Assembly: GCF_002068095.1 (NCBI RefSeq)
Contig: NZ_LWIG01000026.1
Span: 331,344 to 395,343 of the forward strand
Reading direction: 5' to 3'
DNA from: Bradyrhizobium sacchari
Lineage (GTDB): Bacteria; Pseudomonadota; Alphaproteobacteria; Rhizobiales; Xanthobacteraceae
Length of the DNA: 64,000 nucleotides
Positions 9,163 through 17,700 of the stretch are shown here, piece by piece. Numbering within the stretch: the stretch's first letter is position 1; each line of letters begins with the position of its first letter. The notes under the pieces were generated by a model. It worked only from the letters and a program-made list of their open reading frames with translations, did no database searches and had not been told where the DNA came from. The position numbers were made by a program, and so were the translations under genes.

Positions 9163-9244
9163 CCGTCATTGCGAGCGCAGCGAAGCAATCCAGAATCTTT
9201 CCGCGGAGGGACCCTGGATTGCTTCGCTGCGCTCGCAATGACGG
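9163..9244. repeat. Palindromic dispersed repeat, family A, copy 1 (intact)
   Basis: Two 31-bp arms (9163-9193 and 9214-9244) are exact reverse complements around a 20-base loop containing TTTCCGCGGAGG. The arm begins CCGTCATTGCGAGCGCAGCG. Related, more diverged copies are at 33572-33657 and 50311-50427, so this is a dispersed element rather than a local terminator. Confidence 0.85.
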
Positions 9245-9269
9245 TGGTGTTCGCCGCGACAACCGGGCT

Positions 9270-10829
9270 TTACGGCCTGATCGTCATGTTCTCCGGCGGG
9301 CCGGCTTTTCGCAGCGGCTCGGCGAGACGTGCGAACTCGCACAGCAGCGAGCGCGTCTTGCGGGGATCGATGATCTCCTCGACCCAGAATTTTTCGGCGG
9401 AGCGGAACGGCGAGCGCAGCTTGTTCAGCCGCTCCTCGATCTCCTTCAGCTTTGCCGCCTTGTCCTCCGCCGCATCGATGTCGGCGCGGTAGGCGGCTTC
9501 AATGCCGCCCTCGAGCGGCAGCGAGCCCCAATAGGCTGACGGCCAGGCGTAGCGGATCGAGAAGCGGTCGGCGGGCTGATGAACGACGCCGGCAACGCCG
9601 AAGGCGTTGCGCAGGATCACGGTGCACCAGGGCACGGTGGTCTGGTTGACCGCGGCCATGGCGCGGACGCCGTGGCGGATGGTCGCCGCCTTCTCGGCAT
9701 CGAGGCCGATCATGAAGCCGGGGCAGTCCATGAGATAGACGACCGGCAGATGGAAGGTCTCGGCGAAGTCGACCCAGCGCACCACCTTCTGGCAGGCATC
9801 CGCGGTCCAGGAGCCGCCATAGTGAAAGCTGTCGCTGGCCAGCACCAGCACCGCCCGGCCCTCGAGCCGCGCGAGACCGACAATGATCGGCTTGCCGAAG
9901 TTCTTCGCCACTTCGAAAAACGAGCCCTTATCGACGACGGACTCGATGATCGGCCGCATCTTGTAGACCTGCTTGCGGTTGCGCGGCACCGCATTCATCA
10001 GCGCTTCGTCGCTGCGCTCGGGACTGTCGCTGCAGGGCAAGGTCGGCGGCAGCTCGTAGACGGACGACGGCAGGTAGGAGAGGAAACGGCGCGCGCAGGC
10101 GAACGCTTCCTCTTCGGTATCGACGGCATGATCGACCGCACCGGCGCGGGTCTGGATCTCGGCGCCGCCGAGCTCCTCCTTCGAGAGGTCCTGTCCGAGC
10201 GCCTTCACCACCGGCGGCCCCGCGACGAACATCGCGGACTTCCGGGTCATGATGGAATAGTGGCTGGCGGCAAGACGCGCAGCACCGAGCCCTGCGACCG
10301 AGCCGAGGCCCAGCGCGACAACGGGCACGCGCGCCAAGTTCTCCGTGGTGAAGCGGTACCAGCGCGTGCTGCCAATGCCTCCCGGCAAGTTCGCCGCACC
10401 CTTGGTCTCGATGGTCTTGACCGAACCGCCACCGCCGGAGCCTTCGATGATGCGGACGATGGGCAGGCGGAAGTCGTGCGCCATCTCCTCCGCCATCAGC
10501 GGCTTGGCGGAGATCGACGCATCCGCCGAGCCACCGCGCACGGTGAAATCGTCGCCGACCACGACGACAGTGCGGCCGTCGACACGCGCGCGGCCGAACA
10601 CGCAATTGGCCGGCGTCAATTTTGTCAGATCGCCGTTGGGATCGTACTCGCCGATGCCGGAGACGGCACCGATCTCGTGAAAGCTGCCTCTGTCGATCAG
10701 CTTGTCGATACGCTCCCGAACAGTCAGCCGGCCCTGGTCATGCTGTCGCTTGACCTTGTCAACGCCGCCCATCTCCCGCGCGAAGGCTTCGCGCCGGGCG
10801 AGCTCGTCGAGTTCCGGCTTCCAGTTCAT
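9270..10829 (-). CDS. Acyl-CoA carboxylase, carboxyltransferase (beta) subunit
   Basis: 519 residues, the standard length for the biotin-dependent carboxyltransferase beta subunits of propionyl-, methylcrotonyl- or geranyl-CoA carboxylases. Both crotonase-like halves are present. The N-terminal half has GRLTVRERIDKLID and the glycine-rich SGGGGS oxyanion region; the C-terminal half has GFMIGLDAEK and HGVRAMAAV. The enzyme moves CO2 from biotin to an acyl-CoA in the cytoplasm. A GGAGGGAG ribosome site just before the ATG at 10829 lies inside the 3' end of the IclR gene, so the two are translationally coupled with a 71-bp overlap. No biotin carboxylase subunit is encoded nearby. The acyl-CoA substrate is unknown. 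Confidence 0.9.
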   Translation of the reverse strand: MNWKPELDELARREAFAREMGGVDKVKRQHDQGRLTVRERIDKLIDRGSFHEIGAVSGIGEYDPNGDLTKLTPANCVFGRARVDGRTVVVVGDDFTVRGGSADASISAKPLMAEEMAHDFRLPIVRIIEGSGGGGSVKTIETKGAANLPGGIGSTRWYRFTTENLARVPVVALGLGSVAGLGAARLAASHYSIMTRKSAMFVAGPPVVKALGQDLSKEELGGAEIQTRAGAVDHAVDTEEEAFACARRFLSYLPSSVYELPPTLPCSDSPERSDEALMNAVPRNRKQVYKMRPIIESVVDKGSFFEVAKNFGKPIIVGLARLEGRAVLVLASDSFHYGGSWTADACQKVVRWVDFAETFHLPVVYLMDCPGFMIGLDAEKAATIRHGVRAMAAVNQTTVPWCTVILRNAFGVAGVVHQPADRFSIRYAWPSAYWGSLPLEGGIEAAYRADIDAAEDKAAKLKEIEERLNKLRSPFRSAEKFWVEEIIDPRKTRSLLCEFARLAEPLRKAGPPENMTIRP

Positions 10830-11733
10830 TCACTCCCTCCGAATGGATCGGCTTGTTATTGTTGTGCACAGCAATCGCGACCGGTTTGCGCGAGATGCGG
10901 TTGTTGAACACGTCGCCTTCCGCGCCCTCCATCAGGCTGCCGAGCGAGCGACCGAGCGCGAGCATCAGCGGCGCGACCTCGTCATGCAGACGCTGCTCGT
11001 CATACATCGCGGACAGAAGACCGATCGTGATGACGACGAAGGTCTGATATTGCGGCGACCAGATCGGCACCGCGAGGCCGTTGATGTGCGGGCTCCACAG
11101 CCCGCAGGCCACGACATAGCCGCGCTCGCGCAGCGATTGCCGGTTCGCCTCGATGCGGGGCTTGAGGATCTTGGCAGCCTCGGGCGCCTCGCGCTCCATC
11201 TCCGCGATGAAGGCATCGCCGATCTCAGGCGCCAGCGCCGCGGTATAGGCCGCGCCCGCGGCCGTGGATGCCATCGAGATGCGGCTGCCGGTGCCCTCGT
11301 GCAGGCCGAGCGCAGAAGCCGAACGCGCGAACTGGAGATAGACGAGATGGAAGCGGTCCGGCACGACGAAGCCGACCGTGCCCGGCAGTTGCTCGGCGAC
11401 TTCCTGGAGCCGCTGGCGGATCATGCTGCGCAGCTGCGCACCCTTCATCATCGAGGCGCTCATCGCCACCGCGCTCGGGCCGATGCGATATTTCTGGTCG
11501 CGCGGCAGATAGACGAGCTGCCCCATGCGCGTCAGCGTGTGCGTGAGCCGCGACACCGTCGAGCGCGGCAGGCCGCAGCGGTTTGAAATCTCGAGATTGC
11601 CGAGCCTGCTATCGTGGCCCTCGAAGCATCGCAGCACATCGAACGCGCGCGACACCACCTGGATGACATCACCCTCACCGGCATCGCCAGCGAGCGCACC
11701 TTGCCTACTCAACCGCTCCGAACGTCGTCCCAT
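10759..11733 (-). CDS. IclR-family transcriptional regulator
   Basis: 324 residues. The N-terminal winged helix-turn-helix (about residues 22-85, with RAFDVLRCFEG and the recognition helix GLPRSTVSRLTHTL) is followed by an IclR effector domain (about 100-280). The family average is nearer 260, so about 40 C-terminal residues are extra; these overlap the start of the carboxyltransferase gene. It is likely the local regulator of that gene and of the divergent carrier and TRAP genes. Two dyads (11749-11772) sit immediately upstream of its start, as expected for autoregulation. Start ATG at 11733 follows TAGGGAAC. The effector is probably the imported acid or its CoA ester (inference). Confidence 0.9.
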   Translation of the reverse strand: MGRRSERLSRQGALAGDAGEGDVIQVVSRAFDVLRCFEGHDSRLGNLEISNRCGLPRSTVSRLTHTLTRMGQLVYLPRDQKYRIGPSAVAMSASMMKGAQLRSMIRQRLQEVAEQLPGTVGFVVPDRFHLVYLQFARSASALGLHEGTGSRISMASTAAGAAYTAALAPEIGDAFIAEMEREAPEAAKILKPRIEANRQSLRERGYVVACGLWSPHINGLAVPIWSPQYQTFVVITIGLLSAMYDEQRLHDEVAPLMLALGRSLGSLMEGAEGDVFNNRISRKPVAIAVHNNNKPIHSEGVNELEAGTRRARPARSLRAGDGRR

Positions 11734-11748
11734 GTTCCCTACCGTTTG

Positions 11749-11772
11749 TTCCGCTCTGCGGAATTAAATTCC
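11749..11772. promoter_or_regulatory. Candidate IclR operator: two overlapping dyads
   Basis: Between the divergent regulator and biotin-carrier genes lie TTCCGC-TCT-GCGGAA (11749-11763) and GGAATT-A-AATTCC (11760-11772), both perfect inverted repeats that share four bases. Position and symmetry suit IclR-type binding and control of both directions. Confidence 0.5.
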
Positions 11773-11827
11773 ACTTGCAGACGACGCTACCTCAGGCATT
11801 TTGCGACGACAACAAAAAGGCGATGGC

Positions 11828-12049
11828 ATGCCAGAAATAAAGATCGTCACCGAAGTCGCGGGGCGCATCTGCGCAACTCCCGTGCAAGTTGGAGGAACCG
11901 TCGCCGATGGTGACGACGTTGTGGTGGTCGAGGCGATGAAGATGGAGATTCCCGTGCTCTCGCCCGCCAGCGGCACGATCACATCGCTGCTGGTGAAGCT
12001 CGACGATCTCGTTGCCGAGGGACAGGCGATTGCGATCGTGGCGAACTGA
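11828..12049 (+). CDS. Small biotin/lipoyl carrier protein
   Basis: 73 residues, essentially a lone biotinyl domain. The biotinylation motif EAMKME is present with Lys38 as the modified residue, flanked by the VGGTVADGD and SGTITSLLVKLDD turns of the hammerhead fold. Free-standing carriers of this size serve acyl-CoA or oxaloacetate-type carboxylases. The carboxyltransferase across the divergent promoter is the likely partner (inference); the biotin carboxylase must be elsewhere. ATG at 11828 is preferred over 11801 because it begins at the first beta-strand (MPEIKIV) and follows AAAAGGCGATGGC. It is the first gene of the group with the TAXI-TRAP genes, 164 bp upstream of the binding protein. 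Confidence 0.88.
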   Translation: MPEIKIVTEVAGRICATPVQVGGTVADGDDVVVVEAMKMEIPVLSPASGTITSLLVKLDDLVAEGQAIAIVAN

Positions 12050-12156
12050 CTGCGTTTCCCTGGTTTCCGCGACAATCTGTCAGCTGCATCTCTGCACGTT
12101 CGGGACGACGTTGCCATCGCTTGATCGCGATGACATGATCCGTCTCAAGCAAAATC

Positions 12157-12167
12157 TGTTTCAAACA
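12157..12167. promoter_or_regulatory. Short dyad upstream of the TRAP binding protein
   Basis: TGTTT-C-AAACA is a perfect 11-bp inverted repeat about 47 bp before the start of the TAXI protein, in an AT-rich patch that may hold its promoter. It is short, so chance occurrence is quite possible. Confidence 0.3.
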
Positions 12168-12213
12168 AAGAATGAAAATCTTCGCGGCAAAGCGGAGATC
12201 ATCGGAGGGAAAC

Positions 12214-13380
12214 ATGCTTCGTGGGCTGCTCGTGCTCGCGCCTGCCTTGGTGGCGGGCATTTCTTTTGCGTCTACACGCTATGCAATCGCCGAGGACATC
12301 AAGCTGCCGGCGACATTGACGTTCACGGCCTATGACACCGGCACCGCCGGCTTCAACATCGCCGTCGGCGTCGGCAAGATGATGAAGGACAAATACGGCA
12401 CCGACGTGCGCGTGCTCCCGGCCGGCAACGATGTCGCCCGCCTCGCGCCGCTGCGCGCCAAGCGCGCGGCCTCCGCCGCGATGGGATCGGGCACCTATTT
12501 CGCGCAAGAAGGCGTGTTCGAGTTCGGCTCGAAGGAATGGGGCCCGCAGCCACTCCAGATCATGCTCTCGACGGTCGATTGCAATTGCGGTTCGCTTGGC
12601 GTCGCAGCCGACACCGGTGTGAAAGAACTGAAAGACCTGAAAGGCAAGCGCGTCGGCTTCGTGGTCGGCTCGCCCGCGCTGAACCAGAACTCGCTCGCCG
12701 TGCTCGCCTTCGCAGGTTTGACGCAGAAGGACGTCAAGGCGGTCGAGTTCGCAAGCTACGGCGCGATGTGGAAGGGCCTGATCAACAACGACGTGGATGC
12801 CGCCTTCGGCACCACCATCACCGGCCCGGCCAAGGAAGCCGAGACCTCGCCGCGCGGCCTGATCTGGCCGCCGCTGCCGGCCAGGGACAAGGAGGGCTGG
12901 GCGCGGATGCAGAAGGTCGGCTCGTTCTTCTTCCCGCAGGTCGCGACCTGCGGCGCCGGCATCTCGCCGGAGAAACCGGTCGAGCTCGGCAACTACCCCT
13001 ACCCGATCTTCGTCGCCTACGCCTCGCAAGCACCCGACCAGGTCTACGCCATCACCAAGGCGATGATCGTGAACTACGACGCCTACAAGGATTCCGCGCC
13101 GGGCGCTGGCGGCCTTGCCGCCGACCGCCAGACCAAGAACTGGGTGGTGCCGGTGCATCCCGGCGCCGTGAAGGCGCTTAAAGAGGCGGGGCAATGGTCT
13201 GACGCGCAGGACGCGCACAACAACAAGCTGTTCAAGCGGCAGGAGGTGCTGGCGGCAGCATGGACCGAGTACGGCAAATCCAGTCCGCCGTCGGATGACA
13301 AGGCGTTCCTCGACGGCTGGATGAAGGTCCGCGCCGCGGCACTTGCGAAGGCCGACATGCCAAACGGGTTCGAGGATTAG
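12214..13380 (+). CDS. TAXI-family TRAP transporter solute-binding protein
   Basis: 388 residues. A signal peptide (MLRGLLVLAPALVAGISFAS, cleavage near residue 26) is followed by a periplasmic binding domain of the TAXI type, with TAYDTGTAGFNIAVGVG near the start and a GKRVGFVVGSPALNQ hinge region. It captures a solute, usually an organic acid, for the adjacent fused TRAP permease. The start at 12214 is clear: GGAGGG six bases upstream and a proper signal sequence; an upstream ATG at 12172 would put basic residues before it. The stop is 37 bp before the permease start. The acyl-CoA carboxylase context suggests a short-chain acid, but this is inference. Confidence 0.9.
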   Translation: MLRGLLVLAPALVAGISFASTRYAIAEDIKLPATLTFTAYDTGTAGFNIAVGVGKMMKDKYGTDVRVLPAGNDVARLAPLRAKRAASAAMGSGTYFAQEGVFEFGSKEWGPQPLQIMLSTVDCNCGSLGVAADTGVKELKDLKGKRVGFVVGSPALNQNSLAVLAFAGLTQKDVKAVEFASYGAMWKGLINNDVDAAFGTTITGPAKEAETSPRGLIWPPLPARDKEGWARMQKVGSFFFPQVATCGAGISPEKPVELGNYPYPIFVAYASQAPDQVYAITKAMIVNYDAYKDSAPGAGGLAADRQTKNWVVPVHPGAVKALKEAGQWSDAQDAHNNKLFKRQEVLAAAWTEYGKSSPPSDDKAFLDGWMKVRAAALAKADMPNGFED

Positions 13381-13417
13381 TCCACCGGCTGTTACCAGCC
13401 CACGCGCGGGGTCGCTC

Positions 13418-15490
13418 ATGTCTGCTTCCACCTCCACCGGCCCAAAGGACGAGACCAGGCGGATCGTGTTCGACGATCCGCACGGCGCGGCCGGCAACAT
13501 GCAGGAGGCCGAGGTGACGCGCGTGCGCACGTTGCGCGGTGCATGGCGCTGGACGCTGATCGTCGCAACCGCAGCGACCATCCTGCTCTGCATCAACCAG
13601 CAATTCTCGCTGCGCTTCTTCATCGGCTACACCCAGCTCAACACGGAGTATTTCTACCTCCTGATCGCCCTGATGCTGCCGTTCACGTTCCTGATCTTTC
13701 CCGGCACCGAACGAGCGCCGCTCGACCGCATTCCCTGGTATGACCTGTTGTTCTTCGCGGTGACCTTCGCCGCAGCGCTGCTCTTGATGTCGAGCGTGCG
13801 CAAGGCGGCAGAGGCCGGCTGGGAATTCGGCGGCGCGCCGAACATCGTGATCGCGGCGGGCCTCGTGATGTGGGCGATGCTGATGGAGGCACTGCGACGC
13901 ACCGGCGGCTGGAGCCTGCTGCTGAGCGTGCTCCCGTTCACCGTATACCCGCTGTTCGCGGAAGCCGGCTGGCTCGGCCCGTTCCGCGGCACGCAATCGA
14001 CGATCGAGCAGGCAACGGCCTATCACGTGCTGTCAGGCGAGAGCCTGCTCGGCATTCCCATCCAGGCCTTCGCCGACACCGTGATCGGCTTCCTGGTGTT
14101 CGGCACCGCGCTGATGATGACGGGCGCCGGAAAATTCTTCATCAACCTCGCCTTCGCGCTGTGCGGCACGTTTCGCGGCGGCGCGGCGAAGGTCTGCATC
14201 TTTGCCAGCGGCCTGCTCGGCATGATGTCGGGCTCGATCATCTCCAACGTGCTCACCGCCGGCACCATGACCATCCCGGTCATGAAGAAAAGCGGCTTCC
14301 GCGCCTCCTATGCCGGCGCAATCGAGGCCTGCGCCTCGACCGGCGCGGTGCTGGCGCCGCCGGTGATGGGCGCGACCGCCTTCGTCATCGCGCAATTCCT
14401 CAACGTCAGCTACGCCGACGTCGCCGTCGCCGCGATCATTCCGGCCGCGCTCTATTATGTCGGACTGTTCATGCAGGTCGACGCCTACGCTGCCCGCCAC
14501 AAGCTGAAGGGCATTCCCCGCGCCGAGCTGCCGCGGGTCATGGATACGATCAAGGACGGCTGGTACTACGTCTTCGTCATCGCGCTCCTGATCGTAATGC
14601 TGCTCTACTTCAAGCGCGAGAGCCACGCGCCGTTCTACGCCACCGCGCTGCTGCTGGTGCTCAACCAGCTCTTCTCCAAGGACACGCGCTGGACGCTGGC
14701 GACCATCGGCAAGTTCCTGGAGGTCAACGGACGCACCTTCGTCGAGCTGGTCGGCATCCTCGCCGGCTGCGGCCTGCTGATCGGCGCGTTCTCGATGACC
14801 GGCGTGGTCTCGAGCCTTGCCAACGACTTGCTGCACATTGCCGGCGACAATCCGTTCCTGCTGCTCGGCATGTGCGCGCTCACCAGCCTCATTCTCGGCC
14901 TCGGGCTGACGACGACGGCCTGCTACATCTTCCTCGTCATCCTGGTCGCGCCCGCGCTGGAGAAGCTCGGGCTCAACCGCATGGCGGTGCACATGTTCAT
15001 CTTCTACTGGGGCATGCTGTCGTCGATCACGCCGCCGGTCGCAATCGCCTCCTTCGCGGCGGCGGGCATCGCCGGCTCGCCGGCGATGAAGACAGGATGG
15101 GAATCGATGTGGGTCGGCAGCATCATCTATTTCATTCCGTTCTTCTTCGTGCTCAATCCAGCGCTGGTGCTGCAGGGGTCGAGCCCCTATCTCGCCGGCC
15201 TCGGCCTGATGGCACTCGCCGCGTTTGGCACGATGTTCATCTGCGGCGGCATCCAGGGCTATCAGGCGTTCGTCGGCGACTTGCGCGGTGCCGGCCTGCT
15301 GGAGTGGCCGCTGCGCGTGCTGCTGGTGATCGGCGGCTTCGTGGTGGCCACGCCAGGCGGCGGGATCATGCCGTTGTCACAGATGCAGGTGACGCTGCTC
15401 GGCCTCGCCATCCTTGTGCCCACAGTTTTGATTGCCCTGCTGCTGGTCAGGCGGCAAGCCATGGTTCCTGACGGGTTGCGCGCGCCCTGA
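13418..15490 (+). CDS. TRAP transporter fused permease (DctQM type)
   Basis: 690 residues with roughly 17-18 hydrophobic segments. An N-terminal part of several helices stands in for the small DctQ-type subunit; the remainder is the large DctM-type subunit, recognisable by SGSIISNVLTAGTMTIPVMKK near 285-305 and the repeated GLGLTTTACYIFL near residue 500. Fused permeases of this kind normally partner TAXI binding proteins, as here. The protein drives Na+- or H+-coupled uptake through the inner membrane. ATG at 13418 (MSASTSTG) was chosen because an earlier frame start at 13343 lies within the binding-protein gene. Its end is 21 bp before the glutaminase start, so read-through is possible. Confidence 0.9.
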   Translation: MSASTSTGPKDETRRIVFDDPHGAAGNMQEAEVTRVRTLRGAWRWTLIVATAATILLCINQQFSLRFFIGYTQLNTEYFYLLIALMLPFTFLIFPGTERAPLDRIPWYDLLFFAVTFAAALLLMSSVRKAAEAGWEFGGAPNIVIAAGLVMWAMLMEALRRTGGWSLLLSVLPFTVYPLFAEAGWLGPFRGTQSTIEQATAYHVLSGESLLGIPIQAFADTVIGFLVFGTALMMTGAGKFFINLAFALCGTFRGGAAKVCIFASGLLGMMSGSIISNVLTAGTMTIPVMKKSGFRASYAGAIEACASTGAVLAPPVMGATAFVIAQFLNVSYADVAVAAIIPAALYYVGLFMQVDAYAARHKLKGIPRAELPRVMDTIKDGWYYVFVIALLIVMLLYFKRESHAPFYATALLLVLNQLFSKDTRWTLATIGKFLEVNGRTFVELVGILAGCGLLIGAFSMTGVVSSLANDLLHIAGDNPFLLLGMCALTSLILGLGLTTTACYIFLVILVAPALEKLGLNRMAVHMFIFYWGMLSSITPPVAIASFAAAGIAGSPAMKTGWESMWVGSIIYFIPFFFVLNPALVLQGSSPYLAGLGLMALAAFGTMFICGGIQGYQAFVGDLRGAGLLEWPLRVLLVIGGFVVATPGGGIMPLSQMQVTLLGLAILVPTVLIALLLVRRQAMVPDGLRAP

Positions 15491-15511
15491 TTGCGTTGCA
15501 CAACAAGGGCG

Positions 15512-17356
15512 ATGAAACCGCTCTATCTCGCCAACGCCTGGACCCGTTCGAAGCCGCCTTTGCTGCGGTTTCTGGACAATTGCCTCAGCGAATTCTCCGC
15601 CGAAACTTCGGGCAATGTCGCGGATTACATTCCCGAGCTGAGCAAGGCCGATCCTGCCTATTTTGGCATCAGCCTGGCGACGCTGGACGGCCATGTCTAT
15701 GAGGTCGGCGACTCCAGGGTGCCATTCACCATCCAGTCGATGTCGAAGCCGTTTGTCTTTGCGCTGGCGCTGGACCTGCTCGGCGCAGGCAAGGTCGAGA
15801 GCGCGATCGGCGTCGAGCCCTCGGGCGATCCCTTCAACTCGATCCGGCTCAACTCCGAGAACCATCCGTTCAACCCGATGGTCAATGCCGGCGCGATCGC
15901 CTGCACCGGGCTGATCTACGACAGCAAGGGCGCCGAAGCTTTTGAGCAGATCCGCCTCGCGCTCAGCCGCTTTGCCGGGCGCGATCTCGCTGTCGACGAG
16001 GCCGTCTACACGTCCGAGAGCCAGACTGGCGACCGCAACCGCGCCATCGGCTATCTGCTCAAGACCAACGCCGTGATCTCCGACAACGTCGCCGCTGTGC
16101 TCGACGTCTATTTCCGGCAATGCGCCGTGCTGGTCACCGCGCGCGACATCGCGGTGATGGCGGCAACGCTTGCCAATCGCGGCGTCAATCCGGTGACCGG
16201 CGAGCAGGTGCTGAGCGCTTACGCGATCTCGCGCACGCTGTCGGTGATGACCTCGTCGGGGATGTACGACTATGCCGGCGAATGGATCTACCGGATCGGC
16301 ATTCCCGCCAAGAGCGGCGTCGGCGGCGGCATCCTGGCGGCCCTGCCGGCGCGCCTCGGCCTCGGCAGCTATTCGCCAAAGCTCGACAAGCACGGCAACA
16401 GCGTGCGCGGCATCAAGGTCTGCGAGGCGCTGTCCTCGCATTACGACCTGCACATGCTCAATCGCAGCGACGACGCGCGCAACGCCGTCATCGCCGACTA
16501 CGACATCGGCAAGAGCCCGTCTCGCCGCGTGCGCCGGCCGCAGGAACGCGAGATCCTCGCCGCGCACGAACAGGAGGTGCGGATCATCGAGCTGGTCGGC
16601 ACGCTGTCGCTGTCGGCGGTGGACTATGTTTCGCGGCGGCTTGCAGGGCGGCCGCGGCCGCAATTCGTGATCTTCGACCTTCATCGCGTCACCTCGACGA
16701 CGCGCGCCGGGGCGCGGCTCGTGGCCGAGGCGTTCGAGGAGCTCGCCGCACTCAATGTCACCGTTGTCCTGTCCGGCGTCCGGCGTGCCTCCAAGGAGTG
16801 GAACAGCCTGCGGGAGTGGACCGCTGAGCTGAAGAACGTGCGTGACTTCTACCTGCTCGACACCGCGATCGAATGGGCCGAAGACCAGATCGTCTACCGC
16901 TATGGCGGCTCGATCGACTTCCACGAGACCACCGAGCTTGCCGAACAGCCGCTGCTCGAGGGCCTCAGCACGGACGAGCTGGCCGAGCTCGGCGCGATCT
17001 GCACCGTCAGAACCTATCAGTCCGGCGCAAAGATCCTCACCACTGGCGATCCCGCCGACGCGCTGTTCTTCCTGCGCAGCGGCGCGGTGCACGTCACGCT
17101 GCCCGACGGCGTGAGGCTGGCGACGCTCACCGCCGGCATGGCGTTCGGCGAGATGGCGCTGCTGGAGCAGACGCGCTCGGCCGACGTCTTCGCCGACATG
17201 GCGGCGACGGCGTTCGAAGCGCCGCTGAAGGATTTCGAGCGCTTCCGCGAGCAGCACCCGCGCGCCAGCGAGCGTATCATGCGCAACCTCGCGCAGCTTC
17301 TGGCCGAGCGCCTGATCGTCGCCAACGCCAAGGTGGATATTCTGACGTCGACGTGA
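15512..17356 (+). CDS. glsA: Glutaminase with C-terminal STAS and cyclic-nucleotide-binding domains
   Basis: 614 residues, twice the length of a plain glutaminase (about 310). Residues 1-305 are a serine-dependent glutaminase (L-glutamine to glutamate plus ammonia): SMSK at 76-79 holds the Ser-x-x-Lys catalytic pair, and NPMVNAGAI and SGMYDYAGEW are conserved. Residues about 345-455 form a STAS domain (VRIIELVGTLSLSAVDYV, FVIFDLHRVTSTT). Residues about 475-600 form a cNMP-binding fold (ILTTGDPADALFFLRSGAVHVTL, AGMAFGEMALLEQTRSADVFA). The fusion suggests allosteric control or membrane association. ATG at 15512 was preferred over TTG 15491. The downstream MazG-like gene is convergent, 15 bp away. 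Confidence 0.93.
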   Translation: MKPLYLANAWTRSKPPLLRFLDNCLSEFSAETSGNVADYIPELSKADPAYFGISLATLDGHVYEVGDSRVPFTIQSMSKPFVFALALDLLGAGKVESAIGVEPSGDPFNSIRLNSENHPFNPMVNAGAIACTGLIYDSKGAEAFEQIRLALSRFAGRDLAVDEAVYTSESQTGDRNRAIGYLLKTNAVISDNVAAVLDVYFRQCAVLVTARDIAVMAATLANRGVNPVTGEQVLSAYAISRTLSVMTSSGMYDYAGEWIYRIGIPAKSGVGGGILAALPARLGLGSYSPKLDKHGNSVRGIKVCEALSSHYDLHMLNRSDDARNAVIADYDIGKSPSRRVRRPQEREILAAHEQEVRIIELVGTLSLSAVDYVSRRLAGRPRPQFVIFDLHRVTSTTRAGARLVAEAFEELAALNVTVVLSGVRRASKEWNSLREWTAELKNVRDFYLLDTAIEWAEDQIVYRYGGSIDFHETTELAEQPLLEGLSTDELAELGAICTVRTYQSGAKILTTGDPADALFFLRSGAVHVTLPDGVRLATLTAGMAFGEMALLEQTRSADVFADMAATAFEAPLKDFERFREQHPRASERIMRNLAQLLAERLIVANAKVDILTST

Positions 17357-17370
17357 GCTGCGGCCGCGGC

Positions 17371-17673
17371 TCAGCGGCTCGCGGCTTCGCCCAACCGCCG
17401 CTTGATCTTTGCAGCGCTGGCTTCGAGCAGTTCGGACGGCTTCTGGCCGGTCGCCGCGCACAGGCAGGCCCAGTAGTAGATGACGTCGCCGAGCTCATCG
17501 ACGAGACCGGCCTGGTCGAGCCAGTTGTCGCGCAGCAGCTTCTTGATGTGGTCGGCGACCTCGCCGGATTCACCGGCAAGGCCGAGGCCGAGATAGGACA
17601 GCCGCTCGTTGGACGGACGCTCGTCGACTTTCGCGATACTCGCGGCCCAGGCCGCATATTCATCGATCGTCAT
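17371..17673 (-). CDS. MazG-like nucleotide pyrophosphohydrolase
   Basis: 100 residues, the size of a single-domain all-alpha NTP pyrophosphatase. The metal-binding motif is complete: GESGEVADHIKK (E-x2-E) and DELGDVIYY (E-x2-D) downstream, as in MazG and related house-cleaning enzymes that hydrolyse NTPs or non-canonical nucleotides to NMP and PPi. Small MazG-like proteins also occur in phages, but codon use here looks like its neighbours. The start MTIDEY at 17673 is preferred because GAGGG sits seven bases upstream; 17679 would place that sequence directly against the ATG. It faces the glutaminase gene tail to tail. Substrate unknown. Confidence 0.85.
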   Translation of the reverse strand: MTIDEYAAWAASIAKVDERPSNERLSYLGLGLAGESGEVADHIKKLLRDNWLDQAGLVDELGDVIYYWACLCAATGQKPSELLEASAAKIKRRLGEAASR

Positions 17674-17700
17674 GAGCATCCCTCGCCGCGGATTTTCCGA

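Larger units (their letters stand above)
8802..9269. other. Intergenic region with two palindromes
   Basis: These 468 bases lie upstream of the pilus operon and downstream of the carboxyltransferase gene. They contain a 9-bp dyad (8942-8963) and a large palindromic repeat (9163-9244). Otherwise I see no reading frame with coding character and no RNA gene. The pilus promoter, read leftward, should be here. Confidence 0.6.

Noticed and set aside
13870..15471. 533-codon frame in a second frame of the TRAP permease
   Set aside because: Arg/His/Ala-rich out-of-frame translation, with no membrane helices or motifs.
15377..17461. 694-codon minus-strand frame across the glutaminase gene
   Set aside because: Antisense to a three-domain protein with clear motifs; no recognisable domains of its own.
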